Of a DNA stretch of 29,018 bases, positions 1 through 6,949 are shown one piece after another. The translations under genes and the position numbers were made by a program. The stretch spans positions 1-29,018 of the forward strand of contig CAOOJO010000002.1 of NCBI GenBank assembly GCA_948496895.1. The letters are read 5' to 3'. Source of the DNA: an uncultured Acetatifactor sp. (GTDB lineage: Bacteria > Bacillota > Clostridia > Lachnospirales > Lachnospiraceae). The notes under the pieces were generated by a model. It was not told where the DNA came from, did not search any database, and was given only the letters and a program-made list of their open reading frames with translations. The number at the start of each line of letters is the position of its first letter. Position 1 is the first letter of the stretch.

Positions 1-2
1 GG

Positions 3-392
3 AAGTGGAAAGACGGGGATGTAATAGAGGTGGAGTTCCCCATGGAGGTGCGGAAAGCCTATGCAAACCAGCATGTGCGGGAGGATGCGGGCTGCGTGGC
101 CCTGCTGCGGGGGCCTGTGGTCTACTGCTTCGAGGGCGTGGACAATGGAGAGCTGATCCAGAGCCTGCGGATACCCAGGGAGCTGAAAGCGGAGACCGTG
201 ACCTGCGAGGAGGGCGTGCTGAAAGGGAATGTGCTCCTGAAATTTGAGGGCTTCCGTATGGTGGGAAGCGATGCGCTCTACAGCGAGGAGCCTCCCGTGA
301 AGGAGAAGGCCCAGATGACCGCCATCCCCTATTACACCTGGGCCAACCGGGGCGAGAACCAGATGCGGGTGTGGATGCAGGAAGAAGCGTAA
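3..392 (+). CDS. GH127 (DUF1680) glycoside hydrolase, C-terminal fragment
   Basis: The reading frame is open from the window edge and ends at TAA 390-392, so only about the last 129 residues are present and the catalytic barrel lies upstream. The visible part has the beta-sandwich end typical of GH127 beta-L-arabinofuranosidase-like proteins: a 'LLRGPVVYCFEGVDNG' strand pair near the start and 'AIPYYTWANRGENQMRVW' close to the C-terminus, both familiar signatures of the family. Members remove terminal beta-L-arabinofuranose or related sugars from plant glycans, usually in the cytoplasm of gut bacteria. Exact substrate cannot be told from this fragment. The apparent starts inside the window are internal codons. 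Confidence 0.85.
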   Translation, partial: KWKDGDVIEVEFPMEVRKAYANQHVREDAGCVALLRGPVVYCFEGVDNGELIQSLRIPRELKAETVTCEEGVLKGNVLLKFEGFRMVGSDALYSEEPPVKEKAQMTAIPYYTWANRGENQMRVWMQEEA

Positions 393-394
393 GC

Positions 395-436
395 AGAATG
401 CCCAAGCGAATTTTGTTCGCTTTGTGCTGGCATTCT
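395..436 (+). terminator. Nested stem-loop, probable terminator after the GH127 gene
   Basis: Outer arms AGAATGCC (395-402) and GGCATTCT (429-436) enclose an inner hairpin AAGCGAA-TTTTG-TTCGCTT (404-422). It starts just after the GH127 stop codon and before the LysR gene. The downstream T run is weak, so it may be an imperfect terminator or an mRNA 3'-end stabiliser. Confidence 0.5.
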
Positions 437-491
437 TCCAGGATGCCAGCTGCTTATTCACAGTGGGCATAGAGGCGGGAGGAGGATTGCG

Positions 492-1397
492 ATGAATATC
501 AACCAGATTAAGTATGTGCTTGAAGTCGCGGCCTCCTCTTCCATGCGGGAGGCATCGGCGAAATTATTCGTGTCGCAGCCCGCGATTTCTGCCAGTATAC
601 GCGAGCTGGAGGAGGAGCTGGGGATTCTGGTTTTCGAGAGGACGAATAAGGGGATTTCTTTGACGGACGCGGGCAGGGAATTCCTGGTTTACGCCAAAAA
701 GGCTGTGGCACAGTATGAAATCCTGGAGGACAGGTACCTGTCGAAGGACAGCGACAAGGAGCGGTTTTCGGTTTCCACGCAGCATTATAATTTTGCAATC
801 AGGGCTTTTACGGAAGTCATCCGGAAAAATGACCCGGAGAAGTTCATCTTTTCGATTCACGAGACCAAGACAAAGGAAGTTCTGGAGGATGTGGGAAACC
901 TTAAGAGCGAGGTGGGGATAATCTCTTTCTCCGGCGCAAGCGAGGGCGTCATCCGCAGGCTCTTTCGGGATTACCAGCTGGAGTTCACGCCCCTGATGCG
1001 CAGGGAGGCCTATGCCTATGTCTGGACGAATCACGAATTTGCCGACAGGAAAGAGATTTCTCTGGAAGAGCTGAAAGGGTACCCCTGCGTATCCTTTGAC
1101 CAGAGCGATGACAGCAGCTTCTACCTCACGGAGGAGGCCATGGCGGATTACGCCTTTGACAAGATAATCAAATCGGACGACAGGGCCACTTCGATGGAAA
1201 TCATAGCGGAGCTTGGCGGCTATTCCATCGGTTCGGGGATGCTGGCGGGGGAGGACGCTATTCTCCAGGGACTGGTCTCCATCAAGCTGAAAGAGGAAGA
1301 CCCGCTTGTAATCGGCTACATCACGAGAAAGGGAAGCGCCATGTCCCTGTACGGAAGGGCGTACATTGAGGAGCTTCTGAAATACAAGGAGCTATAG
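492..1397 (+). CDS. LysR-family transcriptional regulator
   Basis: This 301-residue protein has the usual LysR length and layout. Residues 1-60 form the winged helix-turn-helix ('MREASAKLFVSQPAISASIRELEEELG', then 'FERTNKGISLTDAGREFL'), and roughly 90-295 form the effector-binding domain. The ATG at 492 follows a GGGAGGAGG Shine-Dalgarno by a normal distance. The gene stands directly upstream of a methionine-type transporter operon and a PLP sulfur amino acid enzyme in the same orientation, and its effector domain is reminiscent of the CysL/YwfK/CysB-like group. A role in Cys/Met control is inferred from that context, not shown. A terminator-like hairpin follows it, so it is probably its own transcription unit. 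Confidence 0.9.
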   Translation: MNINQIKYVLEVAASSSMREASAKLFVSQPAISASIRELEEELGILVFERTNKGISLTDAGREFLVYAKKAVAQYEILEDRYLSKDSDKERFSVSTQHYNFAIRAFTEVIRKNDPEKFIFSIHETKTKEVLEDVGNLKSEVGIISFSGASEGVIRRLFRDYQLEFTPLMRREAYAYVWTNHEFADRKEISLEELKGYPCVSFDQSDDSSFYLTEEAMADYAFDKIIKSDDRATSMEIIAELGGYSIGSGMLAGEDAILQGLVSIKLKEEDPLVIGYITRKGSAMSLYGRAYIEELLKYKEL

Positions 1398-1426
1398 AAC
1401 AGGATGACGAAATCAACCCCAGGGTT

Positions 1427-1466
1427 GCCGCAGGAAACAACCGAACCTGAATGCGGCGGCCTTTTT
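1427..1466 (+). terminator. Probable intrinsic terminator of the LysR gene
   Basis: GCCGCA (1427-1432) pairs with TGCGGC (1452-1457), extendable by an inner GG/CC pair. After GGC it is followed by a run of six T (1462-1467). The T run is displaced a few bases from the stem, so efficiency is uncertain. Confidence 0.55.
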
Positions 1467-1518
1467 TGATGCCGTCCGCGATAAGGAGAACTTATCACCG
1501 GCGATAGGAACAATGAAA

Positions 1519-1547
1519 TTTACAGGCGTGCAATCCGGTGGTAATAT
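1519..1547 (+). promoter_or_regulatory. Candidate sigma-A promoter of the met leader/operon
   Basis: TTTACA (1519-1524), a 17-base spacer and TAATAT (1542-1547) lie just before the leader RBS. TATAGT (1545-1550) is an alternative -10 with longer spacing. Predicted start of transcription is about 1554, which would place the leader ORF about 25 bases into the transcript. Confidence 0.5.
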
Positions 1548-1578
1548 AGTCTCATCTTAAGCAAAGGAGGTGTGGAGC

Positions 1579-1698
1579 ATGGGAAACACAGGTTTTTTCA
1601 ATCAGAGCAGTGTCATGTGTCGTCGAATGTTGTACTCCCGGGCAGGTCATATGGCTGGGGCGTCCGGCTGCGCGCGCCTCGATACAATGCGATGTTAG
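1579..1698 (+). CDS. Short Met/Cys-rich leader ORF (39 codons) upstream of metQ
   Basis: ATG at 1579 sits 8 bases behind a near-perfect AAAGGAGG (1563-1570) and the frame closes with TAG at 1696-1698. The 39-residue product has Met at 1, 13, 17, 25 and 37 and Cys at 14, 31 and 39, including the cluster VMCRRM at 12-17. It has no signal peptide or domain. For a peptide this small, this is a high density of the two sulfur amino acids whose metabolism the downstream operon appears to serve. The strong RBS, the promoter just upstream and the terminator/antiterminator just downstream suggest a regulatory leader peptide. I do not recognise a named family. A competing view is that the stretch is purely an RNA aptamer and the ORF is fortuitous. 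Confidence 0.5.
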   Translation: MGNTGFFNQSSVMCRRMLYSRAGHMAGASGCARLDTMRC

Positions 1699-1734
1699 TG
1701 CCATACAGCATTCTGCATGCCATTTGCCCGGGAG
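1635..1734 (+). promoter_or_regulatory. Structured leader RNA with antiterminator helix
   Basis: CTCCCGGGCA (1635-1644) is perfectly complementary over 10 bases to TGCCCGGGAG (1725-1734). Nested inside are TATGGC/GCCATA (1650-1655 with 1700-1705) and GGGGCG/CGCCTC (1657-1662 with 1674-1679), giving a compact multi-helix fold of about 100 bases. The 3' arm of the closing helix is the same stretch that forms the 5' arm of the terminator at 1728-1752, so the two structures are mutually exclusive. Conserved SAM-I and T-box motifs were looked for and not found. Ligand or mechanism unknown. Confidence 0.55.
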
Positions 1735-1758
1735 CTTGTTTACAGGCCCCGGTTTTTT
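1728..1758 (+). terminator. Intrinsic terminator (attenuator) ahead of metQ
   Basis: CCGGG-(A)-GCTTG (1728-1738), loop TTTA, then CAGGC-CCCGG (1743-1752) form a 10-bp hairpin with one bulge and one G-U pair, followed directly by TTTTTT (1753-1758). It lies between the leader ORF and metQ, with about 76 bases left to the metQ start, which is the expected place for transcription attenuation. Confidence 0.7.
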
Positions 1759-1834
1759 ATTGCCGGAATCACATAACAATACTGAAACGAAAAACAAAGA
1801 CACAGACGGGCATAAGGCCCGGGGAGGAGTAATC

Positions 1835-2869
1835 ATGAAAAAGATAAGAACATTTTTAGCAACGCTGCTTCCATTTGCACTGATATTTTCACTGGCGGCC
1901 TGCGGCGACAACGTGGAAACCGGCGGAGACGCATCACAGGAAGAAAGCCTTTCAGCAGAGGGCAGCGTATCGGCTCAGGATGGAGAGACATCCGGGCAGA
2001 CCGAAGAAGCCTCCCGCCAGACCGAAGAAGCCTCCCGCCAGACCGAAGAAGCCTCCGGCCAGACCGAAGAAGCCTCCGGCCAGACCGAAGAAACCTCCGG
2101 CCAGACCGGCGAAGCCGCCAATCAGGCGGATACCGTCACGCTTAAGGTAGGCGCGAGCTCCACGCCCCACGCGGAGATCCTGGAAATCGTAAAGCCCGTG
2201 CTTGCCGAACAGGGAATCACGCTGGAAATCGTGATTTATGATGACTATGTGCTCCCCAACACAGCGCTTCAGGACGGGACGCTGGATGCCAACTATTTCC
2301 AGCACAGGCCCTATCTGAACAGCTTCAACGGATCCAATGGGACCGACCTGGTCTCCGCCGGCCTGATCCACTATGAGCCCTTTGGAATCTACAGCCACAG
2401 CGTCACTGATTTAAAGGCCCTGCCCCAGGGCGCGGCCATCATAGTGCCGGATGACGACTCCAACCAGACCAGGGCATTGCTGCTGCTGGCCCAGGAGGGG
2501 CTGGTGAAGCTGCCGGAGGGCGCGTCTGTGGAGGAGGGCGTCACGATTCTGGATATCGTGGAAGATAATGGCTACCAGATTCAGGCGGCGCAGGCAGACG
2601 CGGTTCCCACGCTCCTGAAGAACAGCGCCGAGGGGACCATTGCCGTAATCAATTACAATTACGCCCTGGGCGCGGGCTTCAAGACCACGGACGCCCTTGC
2701 GATTGAGGACGCGTCCGGCGATGCCGCCCAGACCTATGCCAACGTCATTGCGGTGCGCCGGGGGGACGAGGAGAAGGAAGCGGTGAAGGCATTGGTGAAA
2801 GCGCTGCAGGACGGCGCAATCGACCAGTATAATCAGCAGACAGGCGCCGGAATCGTAGCGATAAAGTAA
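1835..2869 (+). CDS. metQ: Methionine-binding lipoprotein, MetQ/NlpA family
   Basis: Substrate-binding protein of a D/L-methionine ABC importer, anchored outside the membrane. ATG at 1835 follows GGGGAGGAG by 5 bases. An upstream extension of the frame (to 1610) runs through the leader RNA and is not real. The signal peptide ends in the lipobox LAAC (Cys at about residue 23). Residues about 55-96 are a Q-T-E-E-A-S-x repeat linker, and the NlpA fold starts near residue 100 ('LKVGASSTPHAEILE', then 'LPNTALQDGTLDANYFQHRPYL'), which is diagnostic for MetQ. Length 344 aa, longer than the usual 270-280 because of the linker. It is first gene of metQ-metN-metI. Related NlpA proteins can bind other amino acids, but the Met assignment fits the operon. 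Confidence 0.92.
   Translation: MKKIRTFLATLLPFALIFSLAACGDNVETGGDASQEESLSAEGSVSAQDGETSGQTEEASRQTEEASRQTEEASGQTEEASGQTEETSGQTGEAANQADTVTLKVGASSTPHAEILEIVKPVLAEQGITLEIVIYDDYVLPNTALQDGTLDANYFQHRPYLNSFNGSNGTDLVSAGLIHYEPFGIYSHSVTDLKALPQGAAIIVPDDDSNQTRALLLLAQEGLVKLPEGASVEEGVTILDIVEDNGYQIQAAQADAVPTLLKNSAEGTIAVINYNYALGAGFKTTDALAIEDASGDAAQTYANVIAVRRGDEEKEAVKALVKALQDGAIDQYNQQTGAGIVAIK
1997..2122 (+). repeat. Six 21-bp tandem repeats inside metQ
   Basis: Units of 21 bases starting with CAGACCGAAGAAGCC begin at 1997, 2018, 2039, 2060, 2081 and 2102. The first five are nearly identical and the sixth is degenerate. Because 21 is a multiple of 3 the copy number can change without shifting frame. They encode the acidic QTEEAS-type tether between the lipid anchor and the binding domain. 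Confidence 0.9.
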
Positions 2870-2889
2870 AAGGAAGACTGGGGCTGCCG

Positions 2890-2915
2890 CAGGGGGCAAA
2901 GATATCGGCCCCCTG
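2890..2915 (+). other. Intercistronic stem-loop between metQ and metN
   Basis: CAGGGGGC (2890-2897) and GCCCCCTG (2908-2915) form a perfect 8-bp stem with a 10-base loop and no T run. A stable hairpin after a binding-protein gene commonly protects the upstream mRNA and raises the ratio of binding protein to ATPase. That role is inferred here. Confidence 0.5.
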
Positions 2916-2939
2916 AAAGCCCATGAAAGGAAGACGGTT

Positions 2940-3716
2940 ATGATCGAACTCCGGCATCTGGGAAAGACATATAAAACCGCGGACAATGAAATCATCGCCC
3001 TGGAGGATATCAGTCTGTCCATACAGGACGGCGAGATATACGGAATCATCGGACTTTCAGGCGCCGGAAAAAGCACCCTGGTCCGATGTATGAACCTCCT
3101 TGAAAGGCCTACCACGGGCCAGGTATTTGTGGACGGAAACGAAATCATGGAACTGAGCAGGAAGGAGCTTCTGGGGCTGCGCAGGTCGATCGGGATGATT
3201 TTCCAGAATTTCAACCTGCTGGAACAGCGCTCTGTCCTGCGGAATATCACATTTCCCCTGGAGGTGTCCGGCGCAAAGGGCCAGGAGGCAAGGAGCCGGG
3301 CCATGGAACTGCTGGAGCTGGTGGGCCTTTCGGACAGGGCCGGGTCATTTCCGTCCCAGCTTTCCGGCGGACAGAAGCAGCGGGTGGCGATTGCCCGCGC
3401 GCTGGCCACCAGCCCCAGATATCTTCTCTGCGACGAGGCCACATCCGCGCTGGATCCCAACACTACAAGGTCGATTCTGGAGCTGCTGAAGAAAATCAAC
3501 CAGTCCCTTGGGGTCACGATCGTGATAATTACTCACGAAATGAGAGTGATCGAGCAGATCTGCGACCGGGTCGCCGTTTTAGACCAGAGCAGGGTCGTGG
3601 AGGAGGGCCAGGTCAGCCAGGTCTTCGGAAATCCCCGCTCTGAGATTGCAAGGGAGCTGATTCTTTCGTCATGCGGTGGGAGGAGGTGTGAAGGATGTTC
3701 TCTGAACTGTTCGTAA
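2940..3716 (+). CDS. metN: Methionine ABC transporter ATPase, short MetN
   Basis: ATP-hydrolysing subunit driving methionine import. Visible motifs are Walker A GLSGAGKST (residues 38-46), the Q-loop in 'MIFQNFNLL', signature LSGGQKQR (about 141-148), Walker B 'YLLCDEATSALD' and the H-loop 'IITHEM'. The 258-residue length is well below the usual 330-345 of MetN because the C-terminal NIL (ACT-like) regulatory domain, which binds methionine and inhibits transport in the E. coli protein, is absent. In its place is a short tail with four cysteines (SCGGRRCEGCSLNCS). ATG at 2940 follows GAAAGGAAG. Its last 22 bases overlap metI, so the two are translationally coupled. Confidence 0.9.
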   Translation: MIELRHLGKTYKTADNEIIALEDISLSIQDGEIYGIIGLSGAGKSTLVRCMNLLERPTTGQVFVDGNEIMELSRKELLGLRRSIGMIFQNFNLLEQRSVLRNITFPLEVSGAKGQEARSRAMELLELVGLSDRAGSFPSQLSGGQKQRVAIARALATSPRYLLCDEATSALDPNTTRSILELLKKINQSLGVTIVIITHEMRVIEQICDRVAVLDQSRVVEEGQVSQVFGNPRSEIARELILSSCGGRRCEGCSLNCS

Positions 3717-4375
3717 AGCTATGGGAAAACGGAATCATTCTGAAGGGAATCTGGGAGACCATATATATGACAGCACTGTCATCCCTCATCGCCTACATCA
3801 TCGGGCTTCCCCTGGGCATAATCCTGAACGTGACGGATAAGGGAGGCATACGCCCGATCCGCTGGCTGAACTGCATGCTTGGACTGGCGGTGAATTTCTT
3901 CAGGAGCATTCCCTTTATCATATTGATGGTGGCCATGCTGCCGGTGGCGAAATGGATTCTGGGCGTCAGCCTGGGGAATGGGGCCATGATCGTCATGCTT
4001 GTCATCGCGGCCTCTCCCTACGTGGCGCGGATGGTGGAGAGCGCCCTGAAGGAAGTGGATGGGGGCGTGATAGAGGCGGCTCAGTCCATGGGCGCGGACA
4101 ATCTGCAAATAGTCTGGAAAGTGCTTCTTCCGGAAGCCAGGCCCTCCCTTGTCACAGGCGCTGTCATATCCATGGTCACGATTCTGGGATACTCGGCCAT
4201 GGCGGCCACCATAGGGGGAACAGGCCTGGGACAGATCGCCATCAGCTATGGGCATCAGCGCTTCCATCCGGACATTACCTGGTGCTGTGTCTTCCTGACG
4301 GTCATCATCGTGCAGATCATCCAGGAGCTTGGAACCCGGATAGCCCACAGGATAGATAAGCGGTGCCGGGGATGA
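3695..4375 (+). CDS. metI: Methionine ABC transporter permease MetI
   Basis: Membrane channel subunit of the importer. It has 226 residues, typical of MetI, with about five membrane spans and the EAA loop 'EAAQSMGADNLQIVWKVLLPEA' that contacts MetN. Other MetI hallmarks are 'NFFRSIPFIILM' and 'GYSAMAATIGGTGLGQIAISYG'. ATG at 3695 lies inside the end of metN, and its GGGAGGAGGTG ribosome site is also metN coding sequence, so translation of the two is probably coupled. It ends 123 bases before the PLP enzyme gene in the same orientation. Confidence 0.93.
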   Translation: MFSELFVKLWENGIILKGIWETIYMTALSSLIAYIIGLPLGIILNVTDKGGIRPIRWLNCMLGLAVNFFRSIPFIILMVAMLPVAKWILGVSLGNGAMIVMLVIAASPYVARMVESALKEVDGGVIEAAQSMGADNLQIVWKVLLPEARPSLVTGAVISMVTILGYSAMAATIGGTGLGQIAISYGHQRFHPDITWCCVFLTVIIVQIIQELGTRIAHRIDKRCRG

Positions 4376-4420
4376 GGCAGGAAGGCCCGCTCGTCCAGAG
4401 CCGGATGGCGTGGGGCGCGT

Positions 4421-4455
4421 CTGTATGTGGCATGGGGAAATCCCATGGGATACAG
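4421..4455 (+). other. Intercistronic stem-loop between metI and the PLP enzyme gene
   Basis: CATGGG-gaaat-CCCATG (4431-4447) forms a 6-bp hairpin. It is enclosed by CTGTAT (4421-4426) and ATACAG (4450-4455), with an asymmetric internal loop. No T run follows, so it reads as an mRNA processing or stability element. The rest of the 4376-4498 gap shows only the downstream RBS. Confidence 0.4.
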
Positions 4456-4498
4456 GGGACATGCGGAAGAGAGAAGATAAAGAAGGAGGAGCAGGAAA

Positions 4499-5698
4499 AT
4501 GGCCAGGAAAGAAAACCCTTACAGGGAGTATGGAATCGGGACGCAGTCGGTGCACACAGGAACGGATTACGACGTGGGCACGGGTGCGGTCAGGCGGCCT
4601 CTCCACATGGCGAACAGCTACAGACTGCCGGATGACCTTTCCCAGGTCAATTATTCGTCTACCGACCTTCTGATGTATGCCAGGAACGGGAATCCGAACC
4701 AGCACTGGCTGGAAGAAAAGATCGCCGCGCTCCACGACGCGGAGGACGCCATCGTGCTGGCCAGCGGCGTGGCCGCGCTCCACGCGCTTTTCTGGACGCT
4801 CTTACAATCAGGGGACAGGGTGGTATACCCGAAAGTCAGCTACATGGCCGTCTACCGCATGTTCCATGAGCTGTTCAACCGCAAGTTCGGTGTGGAGACC
4901 GTGATGGTGGACATGACCGATCTGGAGGCGGTAAGGGCGGTGGTTACCCCGGGGACAAGGCTTGTGCACATAGAGACGCCGGACAATCCCACCATTGGCA
5001 TTACGGACATAGCGGCAGTGGCGAAAATCGTCCATGAGAACGGCGCCGTGTTGTCGGTGGACAATACCTTCGCTTCTCCTTTTCATCAGAAGCCCCTGGA
5101 ACTGGGAGCGGATTTCGTGGTGGAGTCGCTGACGAAATTCATCAACGGCCACGGCGATGCCCAGGGAGGCGCTATTATATCCAATGATGTGGAGACCCTG
5201 GACCGCATCCGCTATGAAGCCCAGGTGAATGTGGGCTCCGTCATCAGCCCGTTCAACGCATGGCAGATTTTCCGCGGCTCCGTCACTTTCCCGCTGCGGA
5301 TGCGCAGAATCAGCGAATCTTCCCAGGTGATTGCCGGTTGGCTGGAAAAACAGCCGTATGTGACATTCGTGTCATATCCGGGCCTGCAGAGCCATCCCGG
5401 ACATGAGCTTGCGAAGCGCCAGATGAAGAATGGGTATGGCGGCGTGATCTCCTTTGGCGTGGATGCGGATGACAAGGCCGTGGAGCGCTTCTGCGCGGCG
5501 TTAAGGGTGGTGACCTTCGCGGTTTCCCTGGGCCATGATGAGAGCCTGATCTTTCCCCAGCCCAGCTATGACGAACGGATAAACCTCTATCCGGAGAAAT
5601 TCAGAAAGGGATTCATCCGCTTCAGCATCGGGCTGGAAGAGCCGGAGGACATCATCAGGGATCTTCAGCAGGCCTTTGGGAAAGCGGGCCTGTGCTGA
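4499..5698 (+). CDS. PLP-dependent Cys/Met metabolism enzyme (trans-sulfuration family)
   Basis: A 399-residue fold-type I PLP enzyme of the Cys_Met_Meta_PP family, which includes cystathionine gamma-synthase, cystathionine beta/gamma-lyase, methionine gamma-lyase and O-acylhomoserine sulfhydrylase. Seen: N-terminal 'GTQSVHTGTDYDVGTGAV', cofactor region 'ALHDAEDAIVLASGVAALHALF', 'ETPDNPTIGITDI', 'VDNTFASPF', the Schiff-base lysine K213 in VESLTKFINGHGDAQGG, and 'VSLGHDESLIFPQPSYDE' near the end. ATG at 4499 follows AAGGAGGAGC. It is last in the same-strand run after metQNI, consistent with using or making methionine or cysteine. The particular reaction cannot be fixed from sequence alone. The window holds no partner cysteine-synthase or homoserine acyltransferase gene. 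Confidence 0.88.
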   Translation: MARKENPYREYGIGTQSVHTGTDYDVGTGAVRRPLHMANSYRLPDDLSQVNYSSTDLLMYARNGNPNQHWLEEKIAALHDAEDAIVLASGVAALHALFWTLLQSGDRVVYPKVSYMAVYRMFHELFNRKFGVETVMVDMTDLEAVRAVVTPGTRLVHIETPDNPTIGITDIAAVAKIVHENGAVLSVDNTFASPFHQKPLELGADFVVESLTKFINGHGDAQGGAIISNDVETLDRIRYEAQVNVGSVISPFNAWQIFRGSVTFPLRMRRISESSQVIAGWLEKQPYVTFVSYPGLQSHPGHELAKRQMKNGYGGVISFGVDADDKAVERFCAALRVVTFAVSLGHDESLIFPQPSYDERINLYPEKFRKGFIRFSIGLEEPEDIIRDLQQAFGKAGLC

Positions 5699-5783
5699 AC
5701 CGGCTTCCGGGGAGCGGCCCGGCTCAGGTGGCCGCCGCCCCCTGGGGCCTGATTCCCGCGAGCAACGCGCCAAGTGGGCATGC

Positions 5784-6092
5784 CTATCCAAGGGGCTGGG
5801 TGCCCTGGTATGCCATCAGTACAAAGGCGATGATGCCCCCTAAGGCATAGAGGCCGTTTATGACCACGCAGAGCTTCATGAGCGTGTGCTGGATTTTTGC
5901 CTTTGCGTAGACCAGGGCTGTGAATATCCCGCTGAAGATCATGAACGCCGCGTAGCTGGAAATCATGATTTCCGCAGCCGGGGACTCCAATGCCCAGGAG
6001 AAGCTGCGCAGGGGCAGGATGGTCCAGGGCAGGAATAGCATGACGATGCAGACAGCGGTTAAGACGGTTTGTTTCAGATTGTTGTTTTTCAT
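5784..6092 (-). CDS. Small four-helix membrane protein, function unknown
   Basis: A 102-residue hydrophobic protein with four predicted membrane spans: 'TVLTAVCIVMLFLPWTIL', 'AEIMISSYAAFMIFSGIFTALVY', and two more around 'LMKLCVVINGLYALGGIIAFVLM'. I prefer ATG at 6092 (MKNNNLKQT), 12 bases after AAAGGA. A GTG three codons earlier is too close to that site. It lies 56 bases downstream of the last permease of the MutFEG-type exporter on the same strand, so it is probably the last gene of that operon, perhaps an accessory or immunity-like membrane factor. I do not recognise the family. Confidence 0.65.
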   Translation of the reverse strand: MKNNNLKQTVLTAVCIVMLFLPWTILPLRSFSWALESPAAEIMISSYAAFMIFSGIFTALVYAKAKIQHTLMKLCVVINGLYALGGIIAFVLMAYQGTQPLG

Positions 6093-6148
6093 AATGACCA
6101 CAATTCCTTTCTTTCTAAAAGCTTTTTCATAAAAGTCTTCATTTCATG

Positions 6149-6949
6149 TCACAGGGAGCCGGAATTCCGCTCCGCCGCCCCATACCGCGAACAGGCGATG
6201 GCCAGGCACAGGAGGGTGGTGCCGATGCCGATGGGCACCATGGGAATCAGCTCCGCCTTTGTGGAGAACAGCTCCGGCACCAGCTTGCCGTACTCCGTCA
6301 TCAGCATGTAAAAGGGATAGGCAAAAGGATAGCAGTACCACACCTTCGTATTCAGCATCAGCACCGAGGGCACGATGGAGGCCAGCCCCAGCCCTACGGA
6401 GAAGATGGGAGTCCGTATCAGCACGCCGATCATCCAGTACACAGCCGCCGCGGGGATTACGGCAGCGTAGATCAGGGAGGCGACGCGGCACACATAGGGC
6501 AGGGGGAGCACGAAGTCGTAGTCATACAGCCTTGAGGCCAGCACAGCCGACCCGTAATAGGCGATGATGGACAGAATCAGCTGCACCACGGTGAGGAAGA
6601 CCACCACCAGGAACTTGGCCAGACACATCTTCCAGGCCGCCACCGGCAGGGAGAGGCATTTCACCAGCCCGCGGCTGGAGATTTCCGTCTGGTGCATCAG
6701 CACCGTGCAGACGATCAGCGTGGCGGGAATCATGAACCAGGCCATGCCCATGTACCCCTGGATGAAATAATTGTGCTCCGGGGAGATGTCGTAGGAGCCT
6801 ATGAAGTTCACATTGGCGTTCATGGCCGAGGGCAGCCACATCATCACGGCCGGAATCAGCAGGATCCAAAAGATTTTCGACCGGCGTATCTTCAACAGCT
6901 CCACGCCAAAGAGGGAGAACAGGTTAAGCGGGCGAAATTCCGTTTTCAT
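6149..6949 (-). CDS. ABC-2 type permease, lantibiotic-protection MutG/EpiG-like
   Basis: A 266-residue membrane subunit with six hydrophobic segments. It begins MKTEFRPLNLFSLFGVELLKIRRSKIFW (shown here only as its opening motif), with the conserved 'E..K.RRS' entry to helix 1 seen in EpiG/MutG/SpaG permeases. Its ATG at 6949 overlaps the stop of the preceding permease (ATGA), fixing the start. The longer frame up to 7033 would run inside the neighbour. With the ATPase and second permease it should form a pump that clears lantibiotics or similar cell-envelope peptides from the membrane. No lantibiotic precursor or modification enzyme is visible, so a stand-alone resistance role is more likely than producer immunity. 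Confidence 0.8.
   Translation of the reverse strand: MKTEFRPLNLFSLFGVELLKIRRSKIFWILLIPAVMMWLPSAMNANVNFIGSYDISPEHNYFIQGYMGMAWFMIPATLIVCTVLMHQTEISSRGLVKCLSLPVAAWKMCLAKFLVVVFLTVVQLILSIIAYYGSAVLASRLYDYDFVLPLPYVCRVASLIYAAVIPAAAVYWMIGVLIRTPIFSVGLGLASIVPSVLMLNTKVWYCYPFAYPFYMLMTEYGKLVPELFSTKAELIPMVPIGIGTTLLCLAIACSRYGAAERNSGSL

Noticed and set aside
1555..1760. SAM-I riboswitch or T-box leader before metQ
   Set aside because: The conserved SAM-I core and kink-turn sequence and the T-box TGGNACCGCG segment were not found. Kept as an unassigned structured leader.
1610..1834. N-terminal extension of metQ in the same frame
   Set aside because: It runs through the leader helices and terminator and would place the signal peptide internally. 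The ATG at 1835 has a proper RBS.
2411..3517. 368-codon minus-strand frame across metQ and metN
   Set aside because: It overlaps two clearly identified genes, with no RBS or domain.
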